25,462 nt of DNA, from NCBI GenBank assembly GCA_023230985.1, contig JALNWH010000016.1, positions 1-25,462 of the forward strand. The letters are read 5' to 3'. Source of the stretch: Bacillota bacterium (GTDB lineage: Bacteria > Bacillota > Clostridia > Lutisporales > Lutisporaceae). This document shows, one piece after another, positions 8,222 to 16,598 of the stretch (positions are counted from its first letter, which is position 1; each line of letters opens with the position of its first letter). The notes beneath the pieces are model-generated. The model worked only from the letters and a program-made list of their open reading frames with translations, was not told where the DNA came from and did no database searches. A program made the position numbers and the translations under genes.

Positions 8222-8250
8222 GTTTAACATATTAAAAGTCTCTATTTTTT
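8208..8250 (+). terminator. Riboswitch-controlled intrinsic terminator
   Basis: A perfect 15-bp stem (GAGACTTTTAATATG at 8208-8222 with its complement at 8228-8242) has a TTTAA loop and is followed by TATTTTTT. Its 5' arm contains the conserved GAGAC box and the P1 3' strand of the manganese riboswitch. It is therefore the expression platform: terminator when metal is low, read-through when metal is bound. Confidence 0.9.
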
Positions 8251-8490
8251 AGAAGGAATCAAATTCAATAGCGGTGATATCTTTATGATAATTTGCGATA
8301 TTAGAAACACGATATAATTTCAAGAGGCTTGCAATGAATAATCTTTTTATCAACTTATTTGAACAATAATTATTCTTAAAATACAAATCTAAATATTGGG
8401 AAAAACTATATAAGGATTATTTTAAGCATCGGGAAGTATAAATAGGGGTTAGAATTAATTTAAGAATCTGTGATTGGAGTGAAATTTATA
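8251..8490 (+). other. Long untranslated leader between riboswitch terminator and ATPase start
   Basis: About 240 bases separate the terminator from the ATPase start. I see no gene. A TATAAT-like element (8313-8318) lacks a good -35, and AATAATTATT at 8367-8376 is a short palindrome. A 12-codon frame (8334-8369, ATG to TAA, preceded by AAGAGG) could be a leader peptide but nothing else supports it. The end holds the ribosome site TGGAGTGA (8474-8481). Confidence 0.5.
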
Positions 8491-11193
8491 GTGGAATGGT
8501 TTAAAAAAAGTATAGAGGCAATAGCTTCGGAATTATCAGTTGACCTAGATGAAGGTTTAGATGAAGAAGAGTTAAAGCTAAGAAGGAACAAATACGGATT
8601 TAACGAAATAAAGGAAAAGGAAAAGGATGCATTAATAAAAAAGATTATCAATCAGTTAAAGGATTTTCTTATAATTATCCTTATTGGAGCCAGCCTGATT
8701 TCTGCTTTTGCAGGAGAAATTATTGATGCCATTGTAATTATTGCTATCGTGATAATAAACGGTGTTTTAGGTGTTGTGCAAGAAAGTAAAGCGGAAAAAG
8801 CCCTGGAAGCCTTAAAAGAAATGTCTTCACCCCATGCCAGAGTTTTACGAAACGGTATATTAACAATAGCAGAAGCGAAGGAACTTGTACCAGGGGATAT
8901 TATAAGTATAGAGGCAGGTGATATAGTTCCTGCAGATATACGATTAATTGAGACTTTTAATCTTAAGATTGAAGAAGCATCACTTACGGGAGAATCAATT
9001 CCTTCGGAAAAAAATGCGAAAGTTGTTTATGATAAAGATGTACCAATCGGGGACAGACAAAATATTGCATTTATGAGCACTATTGTTACATATGGAAGAG
9101 GAAAAGGCATCGTAACCGATACCGGAATTAAAACAGAAATAGGGAAAATTGCAGAAGCTATACGGGGTATAGATTCGGAAAAAACACCATTGCAAAACAA
9201 GTTGGATGAACTGGGAAAGTGGCTGGGTATCATTTGCCTGCTCATTTGTGCTGCAGTGTTTGGAATAGGTGTTTATCGCGGTCAAGGTATATTGGAGATG
9301 TTTATGATAGCCGTAAGCTTGGCTGTTGCTGCTATCCCGGAAGGTCTGCCGGCTGTAGTGACAATAGTGCTTGCTCTTGGGATGAAGAAGATGGCAGAAA
9401 AAAATGCTATCGTCAGAAGACTTTTAGCTGTGGAGACATTGGGTTGTGTTAATGTAATTTGCTCTGATAAAACAGGTACACTTACCCAAAATGAGATGAC
9501 GGCTGTAAAAGTATATGCAAATGATAGGGATTATTCTATTACCGGCGAGGGCTACAACCCGAAAGGCGAGTTTAGAATAATGGATGATATCATCAGTGTT
9601 GCTGACAATGATGAACTGGAGCTGTTGCTAAGTTCCGGCTTATTATGTAATGATGCTATTTTGACTAAAAATGAACAAAATCACTCAATAATCGGCGACC
9701 CTACAGAAGGGGCATTAGTAGTTGCAACGGTGAAAGCTGATATGGTTCAAGCAGAATATAATAAGAAGTATCCAAGGATCTCTGAGATTCCATTTGATTC
9801 TGAGAGAAAGATGATGACAACCTTTCATAAAAATTTTTTAGAAGATAAAGTGATTTCTTTTACGAAAGGTGCTCCGGATATAATTATAGATAGATGCAGC
9901 AAAATATTTAAAAATGGAAAGATAGAAGATTTTACAGAAGAAGAAAATAACATAATTCATAATATAAACAGTGTATATGCAAAACAGGCTCTGCGTGTTT
10001 TGGCTTTTGCATATAAAGAATACAATTCATTGCCTGAAAAAATTGAATCGGAAGAAATTGAGAAGGACATGGTTTTTATCGGTATTATAGGTATGATTGA
10101 TCCTGCAAGAAAGGAGGTAAAAGAAGCGATAATGACTTGCAAGAAGGCGGGTATAAAGCCTATAATGATTACAGGTGATTATAAAGATACTGCAGTTGCA
10201 ATAGCATTGGATTTAGATTTAATGGAAGATGAAAAAGAAGTATTAACGGGGGCAGAAATTGATAACACCAGCGATTTGGATTTACAAAAGGTAGTGGAGA
10301 ATATAAGCGTATATGCAAGAGTTTCACCGGAACATAAGGTAAGAATAGTTAACGCCTTGAGAAAGAATGGGCATATTACTGCTATGACAGGCGATGGTGT
10401 TAATGATGCAATGGCCTTAAAGAAATCAGATATAGGTGTTGCAATGGGCATAACAGGTACGGACGTTGCAAAAGGAACAGCTGATATAGTACTTATGGAT
10501 GATAATTTTGCTACAATTGTTTCAGCGATAAAGGAAGGTAGAATTATCTATAGTAATATAAGAAAATTTGTTTACTTTTTGTTGTCATGTAATGTGGGTG
10601 AGATTCTTATCGTTTTTCTGAGCATATTATTTCAATTGCCTGTACCTTTGTTACCTATTCAACTTCTATGGCTTAATCTGGTGACAGATAGCTTCCCGGC
10701 ACTGGCTTTGGGAGTCGAAAAGGGTGATCCTGATATAATGGAGCTTCCTCCAAGGAATACGAAAGAACCTATTTTGAACAATACTATGATTGTAGGCATA
10801 ACTATACAAAGCATTGCAATAACAATATCAGTATTATTAGCTTATATATGGGCTTTGCGAGTTTACAATGGGGATCTAATAATTTCCAGAACTGTTGCTT
10901 TTACAACCATCATTTTGGCAGAATTAATAAGAGCCCATTCCAGCAGATCCGAAAGATTCTCAGTACTTAAGCTGGGGATCTTTAGCAATCTAACTCTAAT
11001 ATGGGCTACGGTATTATCATTTATATTGCTGATAATTGTTATATACATACCTGTTTTCCAAGTGATTTTTAAAACATGTCCTCTATCTTATAGGGACTGG
11101 ATAGTGATTATTGGACTATGCCTGATACCTTTAATTGCCGGTGAAATAAATAAGTGGATATTAAGGGTTAGGTCAAAAGGAAATAATATTTGA
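8491..11193 (+). CDS. P2A-type cation-transporting ATPase (Mn2+/Ca2+ exporter)
   Basis: This 900-residue P-type pump should move Mn2+ and/or Ca2+ out of the cytoplasm using ATP. It has the actuator TGES (166-169), the phosphorylated D326 in DKTGTLT, and hinge TGDGVND (633-639). Compared with SERCA, ion ligands of both sites are present: E284 in PEGLP (M4), N701 and E704 in NVGE (M5), N729, T732 and D733 in NLVTD (M6), and E811 in AELIRAH (M8). The upstream manganese riboswitch argues for Mn2+ export as a main job. Related riboswitch-linked pumps include Lactococcus YoaB. The start is the GTG at 8491, nine bases after TGGAGTGA; an earlier in-frame GTG at 8470 has no ribosome site. The protein then begins VEWFKKS, typical of the family. 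No metal-binding N-terminal domain is present, which argues against a Cu/Zn pump. Confidence 0.93.
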   Translation: MEWFKKSIEAIASELSVDLDEGLDEEELKLRRNKYGFNEIKEKEKDALIKKIINQLKDFLIIILIGASLISAFAGEIIDAIVIIAIVIINGVLGVVQESKAEKALEALKEMSSPHARVLRNGILTIAEAKELVPGDIISIEAGDIVPADIRLIETFNLKIEEASLTGESIPSEKNAKVVYDKDVPIGDRQNIAFMSTIVTYGRGKGIVTDTGIKTEIGKIAEAIRGIDSEKTPLQNKLDELGKWLGIICLLICAAVFGIGVYRGQGILEMFMIAVSLAVAAIPEGLPAVVTIVLALGMKKMAEKNAIVRRLLAVETLGCVNVICSDKTGTLTQNEMTAVKVYANDRDYSITGEGYNPKGEFRIMDDIISVADNDELELLLSSGLLCNDAILTKNEQNHSIIGDPTEGALVVATVKADMVQAEYNKKYPRISEIPFDSERKMMTTFHKNFLEDKVISFTKGAPDIIIDRCSKIFKNGKIEDFTEEENNIIHNINSVYAKQALRVLAFAYKEYNSLPEKIESEEIEKDMVFIGIIGMIDPARKEVKEAIMTCKKAGIKPIMITGDYKDTAVAIALDLDLMEDEKEVLTGAEIDNTSDLDLQKVVENISVYARVSPEHKVRIVNALRKNGHITAMTGDGVNDAMALKKSDIGVAMGITGTDVAKGTADIVLMDDNFATIVSAIKEGRIIYSNIRKFVYFLLSCNVGEILIVFLSILFQLPVPLLPIQLLWLNLVTDSFPALALGVEKGDPDIMELPPRNTKEPILNNTMIVGITIQSIAITISVLLAYIWALRVYNGDLIISRTVAFTTIILAELIRAHSSRSERFSVLKLGIFSNLTLIWATVLSFILLIIVIYIPVFQVIFKTCPLSYRDWIVIIGLCLIPLIAGEINKWILRVRSKGNNI

Positions 11194-11277
11194 TTTTGCT
11201 GATTTTAAGCTATCAGATGATGAGCCTTTATGGTAGTAAACGGTGCTATATAGTATCAATTTTTCAGGAGAAATTCT

Positions 11278-11976
11278 ATGTTTATAAAGAATGGGGATAA
11301 AATTATTTTTATTGTATTGATTGTAGTAATACCTATGATAGCCCTATTTAGTTGTGTAAATCTTATTGTATATGATTTAAATCACTATAAAACACTGTAT
11401 TTAAGATTTAATATTTCCGAGGAAATAGGTTTAGAAAAGGAAGAGCTTATAAAAGCGACAACAAATCTTTTAGATTATTTAAAAGACAATAGAGATAATT
11501 TAGATTTTAAAGCTGTAGTGCAAAATGATGAAGTAGAGTTTTTTAGTAATAAAGATAAGTTGCATATGATTGATGTTAAAAATATTTTTATTACAATAAA
11601 TAGATTAAAATATTTTTTAATCGCCATACTCCTTGTTATAATTATAATTGTAACTACTATTAAAAGCCTTAGACCGGATATAGGCAAGGTATTAATATTT
11701 TCAACAATACTTGGCACATTGCCTTTTTTACTATTGATTTTTTTAATTTTAATGGATTTTAACAAGTATTTTACGATTTTCCATGAAGTATTTTTTGACA
11801 ATGATCTTTGGTTACTTGATCCTAAGTCAGATAGACTTGTTAATATTTTTCCTGAGAAGTTTTTTGCATATTCTGCTTTAAAAATATTAATTTATTACTT
11901 TATATTTATGGCGTTTTTATTTGTTTTAGGATTTGTTATAAAGCGTAATTGTAAAAAAATAAGTGAACTTTTTTAG
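11278..11976 (+). CDS. TIGR01906/DUF1461 family membrane protein
   Basis: This 232-residue protein is predicted to have four membrane segments (about 9-31, 111-129, 137-160, 201-222). Two conserved extracellular-type parts fit the TIGR01906/DUF1461 family. The first loop has HYKTLYLRF, EELIKATTNLLDYL and LHMIDVKN (95-102). The second loop has FHEVFFDNDLWLLDP (168-182). The family is common in low-GC Gram-positive bacteria and its function is unknown. Here it follows the cation ATPase by 84 bases and precedes a pseudouridine synthase by 48 bases, all on the same strand. AGGAG lies seven bases before the ATG. No catalytic motif is evident. The family assignment is from recognised conserved blocks, not a search. 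Confidence 0.85.
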   Translation: MFIKNGDKIIFIVLIVVIPMIALFSCVNLIVYDLNHYKTLYLRFNISEEIGLEKEELIKATTNLLDYLKDNRDNLDFKAVVQNDEVEFFSNKDKLHMIDVKNIFITINRLKYFLIAILLVIIIIVTTIKSLRPDIGKVLIFSTILGTLPFLLLIFLILMDFNKYFTIFHEVFFDNDLWLLDPKSDRLVNIFPEKFFAYSALKILIYYFIFMAFLFVLGFVIKRNCKKISELF

Positions 11977-12024
11977 ATAGCTCAATCTAATCATTGAGAT
12001 AAGAATTTATAAACCGGAGGAAAA

Positions 12025-12981
12025 ATGAAAGAAATAAGAATAACAGAAAACGAAGCTGAACAACGTTTAGATAGATTTGTACGCAAACTTTTAAAAGAGA
12101 CATCATTAAAAAATATATACAAGTATATAAGGATAGGTGCTATAAAAGTAAACGGTAAAAAAGTAAAAGAAAATTATTTTTTGCAAAATAACGATTTGAT
12201 TTCTTTGTATTTAAAAGATTCTATTACAGAAATAAATATTAAAAAAAGCTATAAAGAACTTAAAATAGTATATGAAGATAAGAACATTATGATAATTGAC
12301 AAACCCGTGGGGCTTTTATGTCACTCGGAATCGAATAAAGATAAAGATACCTTAGTGCAAAGAGTGTTAGGTTATTTGGAAAAAACAGAGGGAATAGAGG
12401 AATCTGTTACTTTTACTCCTGCATTATGCAATCGCTTAGATAGAAATACCTCAGGTTTAATAGTAGCTGCCAAAAACTATAATTCATTAAAAAGCGTTAA
12501 TGAAATGATTAGAAATAAAGGTTTAATAAAGTATTATCTATGTGTTGTTAAAGGTAAAACTAATGATAAAGACGAAATAGATAGCTATATAAGTAAGGAT
12601 AAATCAAAAAAACTTGCATATTTAAATCAATCAGAAGGTAAAAAATCTCATACGAAATACATAAAGTTAGCTGATAACGATAAATATTCTTTACTAAAAG
12701 TAAAATTAGTAACGGGTAGATTTCATCAAATCAGGGTGCATTTGGCGAGCATTGGACATCCTATTGTCGGTGATAGCAAATATGGAGATAGTATTGTAAA
12801 CTTGCATTTTAAGAAAAAATATGATTTGCTATATCAGTTTTTAATTGCCAATAGATTATATTTTAAAAATACAGTGGAGTTTTTAAAATATTTAGAAGGC
12901 AGTACTTGGCATTCTAATATATCAAGAAATTATTCTGTTATTCTTAATGATTTGTTTGGGGACATTGGAGATTTAATTTAA
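12025..12981 (+). CDS. RluA-family pseudouridine synthase
   Basis: This cytoplasmic enzyme converts uridines to pseudouridine in rRNA (or tRNA). The 318 residues have an N-terminal S4 RNA-binding domain (about 12-60, RLDRFVRKLL...GAIKVNGKKV). The catalytic domain follows, with YEDKNIMIIDKPVGLLCH (83-100) and the active-site loop NRLDRNTSGL containing D139. Later come TGRFHQIRVHLASIGHPIVG and GDSKYG, all RluA/RluC/RluD marks. The target base cannot be assigned. The ATG follows CCGGAGG by six bases. A second, clearly different RluA homologue lies about 1.4 kb downstream on the other side of nhaC. Confidence 0.92.
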   Translation: MKEIRITENEAEQRLDRFVRKLLKETSLKNIYKYIRIGAIKVNGKKVKENYFLQNNDLISLYLKDSITEINIKKSYKELKIVYEDKNIMIIDKPVGLLCHSESNKDKDTLVQRVLGYLEKTEGIEESVTFTPALCNRLDRNTSGLIVAAKNYNSLKSVNEMIRNKGLIKYYLCVVKGKTNDKDEIDSYISKDKSKKLAYLNQSEGKKSHTKYIKLADNDKYSLLKVKLVTGRFHQIRVHLASIGHPIVGDSKYGDSIVNLHFKKKYDLLYQFLIANRLYFKNTVEFLKYLEGSTWHSNISRNYSVILNDLFGDIGDLI

Positions 12982-13047
12982 GCTGATATCTGTGTATAGG
13001 GATATGCTATAAATATATAATTAATTGAAATGACGGTGTGTACTATT

Positions 13048-14445
13048 ATGAAAAGAGAAATACCATATTATCAATGCTTAGCAGTTTTAATTTTTATGAG
13101 TGCATCATTGCTTATTAATATAATTTTTTTTAAAAAACCTGTTTATTTAGGTCTTATTATAGGTATAGTTACAGCCTTTATTATTTCTATAATTAATGGT
13201 TATAAAATCAATCAAATTTTTAAGATGATGTACAAAGGTGTTTTTAAAAATATTAAAATTATATTAATTTATTCAATGATTGGAATACTAATCGGTATTT
13301 GGAAGGTAGGGGGGGTTATTCCTGCTATATTATATTATAGTTTTGGAATTATAAATAAAAATATTTTTCTTTTATCATCATTCATTATTTCTACGATTGT
13401 AGGCTTGTTAATGGGTACTTCTTCAGGTACTGTGAGCACTGTAGGAATAGTCCTTGTTGGTTTAGGACATTCTATGGGATTCCCACCGAAAGCGATAGCC
13501 GGAGCTGTCGTATCCGGTGCATTTTTTGGTGATAGGTCATCACCTATATCAGGTATGCTAAATGTGGTATCGTCATTAACAGAAACGGAGGTTAATAACA
13601 ATTTTACATACTTATGGCGTACAATGTCATTTGGAATTATCTCAGCATCTATATTTTATGCTGTTGTTGGTTTGCAGATAAAAGGCGTAGGTACGGGTTT
13701 GGACTTGGCACAAGAATACAAATCGCTTATAATAGATGTTTTTGAAATATCACCTTGGTTAATGCTTCCGCCAATAATTCTAATCTGTTTTCCAATTTTT
13801 AAAGTACCCATTGTATATGCCTTGATGATAGCAATTGCCTTTAGTAGCTCATTTGCTATCTTTCACCAAAACATATCCTTTTCGGAGTTATTTAAGTCTT
13901 CAATTTTCGGTTATGCGCCCTCAATACCTAAACAATATAATACTGTTTTGGCAGGGGGAGGATTGTTATCTTTAAAAACGATGCTTATAGTTCTTATTTG
14001 TGCCACAGCTTTAAACGGAATATTTGAAGGAACGAAAATGATTACAACAATTGCAAAGCCTTTTTTAAGAGGAATAAAAGAACCAAAGTCATTACAACTA
14101 TTTACTATAGCATTCAGCATTAGTTCAGCAGTTTTTCTATGCAATCAACTAATGTCTGTTATAGTTCCGGTAGGAGTATTAAAAGAAAAGTATAAGAAAA
14201 TGGGTATTGACAATAAGGTTTTTGCGTTGTTGATATCTGATTCCGGAGTAATGGTAAGCGCAATAATACCATGGAGTGTTGCCGCATTAACACCTTCAAT
14301 ATTTATGGGTGTTTCTGTTTTAGATTTTATGCCTTATGCTTTTTTAAGCTATATCATGCCTATTATTACACTGGTTGGGATATTTCTTACCACAAGCAAA
14401 ACAAATAATACAAAACTGAAAGGAGATTTATGGATAAACAAATAA
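13048..14445 (+). CDS. nhaC: NhaC-family Na+/H+ antiporter
   Basis: This membrane protein of about 465 residues has roughly eleven to twelve helices. Characteristic NhaC segments are MGTSSGTVSTVGIVLVGLG and the ion-site loop GAFFGDRSSPISGMLNVVSS (the family 'GDKxSPLSDTTNLA' element). The C-terminal LLISDSGVMVSAIIPWSVAA is also typical. Such carriers exchange Na+ (sometimes with a carboxylate such as malate/lactate) for protons. I prefer the ATG at 13048, which has CGGTGTG nine bases upstream. An in-frame ATG at 13030 would add six residues but has no ribosome site. The 3' end overlaps the next gene by 16 bases, so the two are co-translated. Confidence 0.88.
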   Translation: MKREIPYYQCLAVLIFMSASLLINIIFFKKPVYLGLIIGIVTAFIISIINGYKINQIFKMMYKGVFKNIKIILIYSMIGILIGIWKVGGVIPAILYYSFGIINKNIFLLSSFIISTIVGLLMGTSSGTVSTVGIVLVGLGHSMGFPPKAIAGAVVSGAFFGDRSSPISGMLNVVSSLTETEVNNNFTYLWRTMSFGIISASIFYAVVGLQIKGVGTGLDLAQEYKSLIIDVFEISPWLMLPPIILICFPIFKVPIVYALMIAIAFSSSFAIFHQNISFSELFKSSIFGYAPSIPKQYNTVLAGGGLLSLKTMLIVLICATALNGIFEGTKMITTIAKPFLRGIKEPKSLQLFTIAFSISSAVFLCNQLMSVIVPVGVLKEKYKKMGIDNKVFALLISDSGVMVSAIIPWSVAALTPSIFMGVSVLDFMPYAFLSYIMPIITLVGIFLTTSKTNNTKLKGDLWINK

Positions 14446-15356
14446 AAGTTCCTGATGGTTTAAATAAGACAATGATTGCATTCTTAAAAGAAAATATGAA
14501 TTTTTCCGGCAGGAAAACTAAGAGACTTTTAAAGGACGGTTTAGTTTTGCTTAATAATAAAAAAGCATATGGGGATTCAAAGATAAAAGATGGAGATATT
14601 ATTTGCTTTTTAAAGCAAAAGGCGAAAAGCGATTACATCTTCCCTCAAAAAATGCCATTGTCTATTTTATTTGAAGATGAATATTTGCTGATAATTGACA
14701 AAGCGCCTTTTATATCTATGCTTCCGAGTAAAGTTTATGGATGCTCTTTAGCCAATGGGATTAGGTATTATTTTGATCAAAACAATATAAAAGAGCCGGT
14801 TAGATTTTATAATAGATTGGATATGAATACTTCCGGAATAGTGATGATTCCTAAAGACGGTCAAACACACAGTTTATTGGAGCGATATTCTTCAAAAACT
14901 ATTATTAAAAAATATCAGGTTGTCGTATCCGGGATACCAAGGGTTAAAAATGGTATTATAAATAAGCCTATAAGTGTGGATGCCGATGAAAGAGGGGAAA
15001 GATATATTACTAATAAAGGTAAAGATGCTATTACAAAATATACTTTAATCGAAGCATTTCCAAATTCATCGCTACTGGATATACAGATAGAAACAGGGAG
15101 GACCCATCAGATAAGAATACATATGAACAGTATTGGGCATTCAGTAATAGGAGATATACTATATGGGGTGAAAACGCAGTTAATCAAAAGACAAGCACTG
15201 CATGCATATAGATTGGTGTTTTTACATCCTATTAAAAAACAAAGTTTAACTATAGAATCACCCTTACCTGAAGATATGAAAGAGCTTATATCAGCTCTTA
15301 AAAAGAAACATATATTGAGTTTTGACGAAATCCGTGACAAATCTAAAGGCTATTAG
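14430..15356 (+). CDS. RluA-family pseudouridine synthase (second copy)
   Basis: The 308-residue homologue has an S4-like N-terminus (KVPDGLNKTMIAFLKENM, SGRKTKRLLKDGLVLLNNKK) and the catalytic loop NRLDMNTSGI with D131. The C-terminal QIETGRTHQIRIHMNSIGHS and GDILYG complete the family signature. It is only distantly similar to the RluA homologue at 12025-12981, so it is probably not a recent duplication. The two enzymes likely modify different RNA positions. AAAGGAG lies six bases before the ATG, which is 16 bases inside nhaC. Transcription probably ends in the 78-base gap before the convergent DUF4363 gene. Confidence 0.92.
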   Translation: MDKQIKVPDGLNKTMIAFLKENMNFSGRKTKRLLKDGLVLLNNKKAYGDSKIKDGDIICFLKQKAKSDYIFPQKMPLSILFEDEYLLIIDKAPFISMLPSKVYGCSLANGIRYYFDQNNIKEPVRFYNRLDMNTSGIVMIPKDGQTHSLLERYSSKTIIKKYQVVVSGIPRVKNGIINKPISVDADERGERYITNKGKDAITKYTLIEAFPNSSLLDIQIETGRTHQIRIHMNSIGHSVIGDILYGVKTQLIKRQALHAYRLVFLHPIKKQSLTIESPLPEDMKELISALKKKHILSFDEIRDKSKGY

Positions 15357-15434
15357 CCCCAAAACACAGTAATCGTATCAGATATAATAGGCTGCCTATC
15401 GAAATAGATAAAGTATGAATAGTAACTATAAATA

Positions 15435-15815
15435 CTACAAAATATTTTGTATTATAAATGATTCTTTTTCTGGGATGTGTTTTATTAAAACTTTTAAAGC
15501 TGCCAATTTAGATAATGATTCGGTTTTATCTTGATTTAAAATATAGGCTTGCAATTCAGATAGTCTAACGGTGACGTTGTCTATTTCTAAATGATCTATA
15601 AGCATAGGCCAAATTTTTTTATATTTATCCCATTGGTTTTGTGTTTCTTTTACAATATGTTTTGCCTTTTCCCATTCATCAAAATAAATGCTATTTTCTA
15701 TTTCAGTAAATAAATTGTGCAGACTTTCTGATTCCCTTTTTAACATTTCTATTGTAAGTATTCCTACTGCTATTATCAAAATAACTATTATTAAGGAATA
15801 GACTAATTGTTTCAT
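15435..15815 (-). CDS. DUF4363 family protein
   Basis: This 126-residue protein has one N-terminal membrane segment (about residues 5-25, VYSLIIVILIIAVGILTIEML) and a helical, charged outer domain with EWEKAKHIVKETQNQWDKY-like spacing. This pattern fits DUF4363, whose members often sit immediately after a DUF421/YetF gene as here. The gap to that gene is seven bases, and its ribosome site (AGGGTGA) overlaps the DUF421 stop. Function is unknown; a role as partner or regulator of the DUF421 membrane protein is inference. A 16-base AT palindrome overlaps its stop codon. Confidence 0.82.
   Translation of the reverse strand: MKQLVYSLIIVILIIAVGILTIEMLKRESESLHNLFTEIENSIYFDEWEKAKHIVKETQNQWDKYKKIWPMLIDHLEIDNVTVRLSELQAYILNQDKTESLSKLAALKVLIKHIPEKESFIIQNIL
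15436..15451. repeat. AT-rich palindrome between convergent genes
   Basis: TACAAAATATTTTGTA is an exact 16-nt palindrome overlapping the DUF4363 stop codon, in the gap where two operons converge. It may help end transcription from either side, but no adjoining T-run is seen on the - strand and the stem is weak. Confidence 0.35.
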
Positions 15816-15822
15816 GATTTTA

Positions 15823-16506
15823 TCACCCTTTTTGGCTTTCTTTTAGCTGGTACTTAAATACTTTATCATTCGTTACAAAGGCAAAAAGTATATCCTTTAC
15901 TGAAGATATCTTATTAATTTTTAATTCATTGTTTATCCAATTTATATTTAATCCGGCAGCGGATAGATTTTCATTTATTAGAATTCCATCAATTATTAGT
16001 GTTATAGGCAAACCTTCATATTTAGCATCAATATTTAAATCTTCTTTTAATACAGGCATTTTATTTGTTTTTAATATAATGCTCAGATTACCCCCTGTTT
16101 CAAGTATTGCATACTCAACATCTTCAATATTGGAAACATTTTTTATTCTTAGTTGTTCAACTAAATCATCAATGGAAAAACGTTGTTTATTAAGTTCTTT
16201 TTCTACAATTTTCCCTTTAGATATTATAATGCTGGGTTTACCGGATAGTATTTTGCGTGCAGTTTGACTTCTTAAGGAAATATAAGATAAAATTGCTTCA
16301 CCGATGAATAAAGTAAGTATAGGCACAATTCCCGAAAGGAGCGGTATCCCTACATTGCCCATTGGAATAGCTGCTAAATCAGCTATAATTAAAGATACCA
16401 CAAGCTCTGAGGCTTGGAGCTGTCCTATCTGCCTTTTTCCCATTATTCTCATTAAAGTGATTATTAATACGAAGAGTATGATGGTTCTAATAAAAACAAT
16501 TAACAT
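15823..16506 (-). CDS. DUF421 (YetF-like) membrane protein
   Basis: The 227-residue protein has three N-terminal membrane helices carrying the family block IMGKRQIGQLQASELVVSLI followed by ADLAAIPM. A cytoplasmic C-terminal domain contains SGKPSIIISKGKI, the LVEQLRIKNVSNIEDVEYAILETGG segment and a terminal strand region. This is the DUF421/YetF architecture; Bacillus paralogues affect spore germination and membrane properties, but the biochemical function is unsettled. The start is the ATG whose first base is 16506, preceded by AGGGAG with six bases of spacing. An upstream in-frame ATG (16536) has no ribosome site. It is divergent from the DUF2953 gene, with 92 bases between starts. Confidence 0.9.
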   Translation of the reverse strand: MLIVFIRTIILFVLIITLMRIMGKRQIGQLQASELVVSLIIADLAAIPMGNVGIPLLSGIVPILTLFIGEAILSYISLRSQTARKILSGKPSIIISKGKIVEKELNKQRFSIDDLVEQLRIKNVSNIEDVEYAILETGGNLSIILKTNKMPVLKEDLNIDAKYEGLPITLIIDGILINENLSAAGLNINWINNELKINKISSVKDILFAFVTNDKVFKYQLKESQKG

Positions 16507-16598
16507 AAAAATCTCCCTATCTATTGACAATAACATTTTATCCCTTTAAGGTAGTTTATATACATTAAAAATAGCAAAATAAAGAGGAGAGTATAATA

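Noticed and set aside
8036..8230. 64-codon minus-strand frame across the riboswitch
   Set aside because: It is the antisense shadow of the riboswitch and promoter; no ribosome site and no recognisable protein.
8334..8369. 12-codon frame with AAGAGG upstream in the ATPase leader
   Set aside because: Too short to support; nothing but a modest ribosome-like site. Kept only as a note in the leader entry.
15389..15403. ATAGG/CCTAT hairpin downstream of the second RluA gene
   Set aside because: Only five base pairs with a three-base loop and no T-run; too weak to call a terminator.
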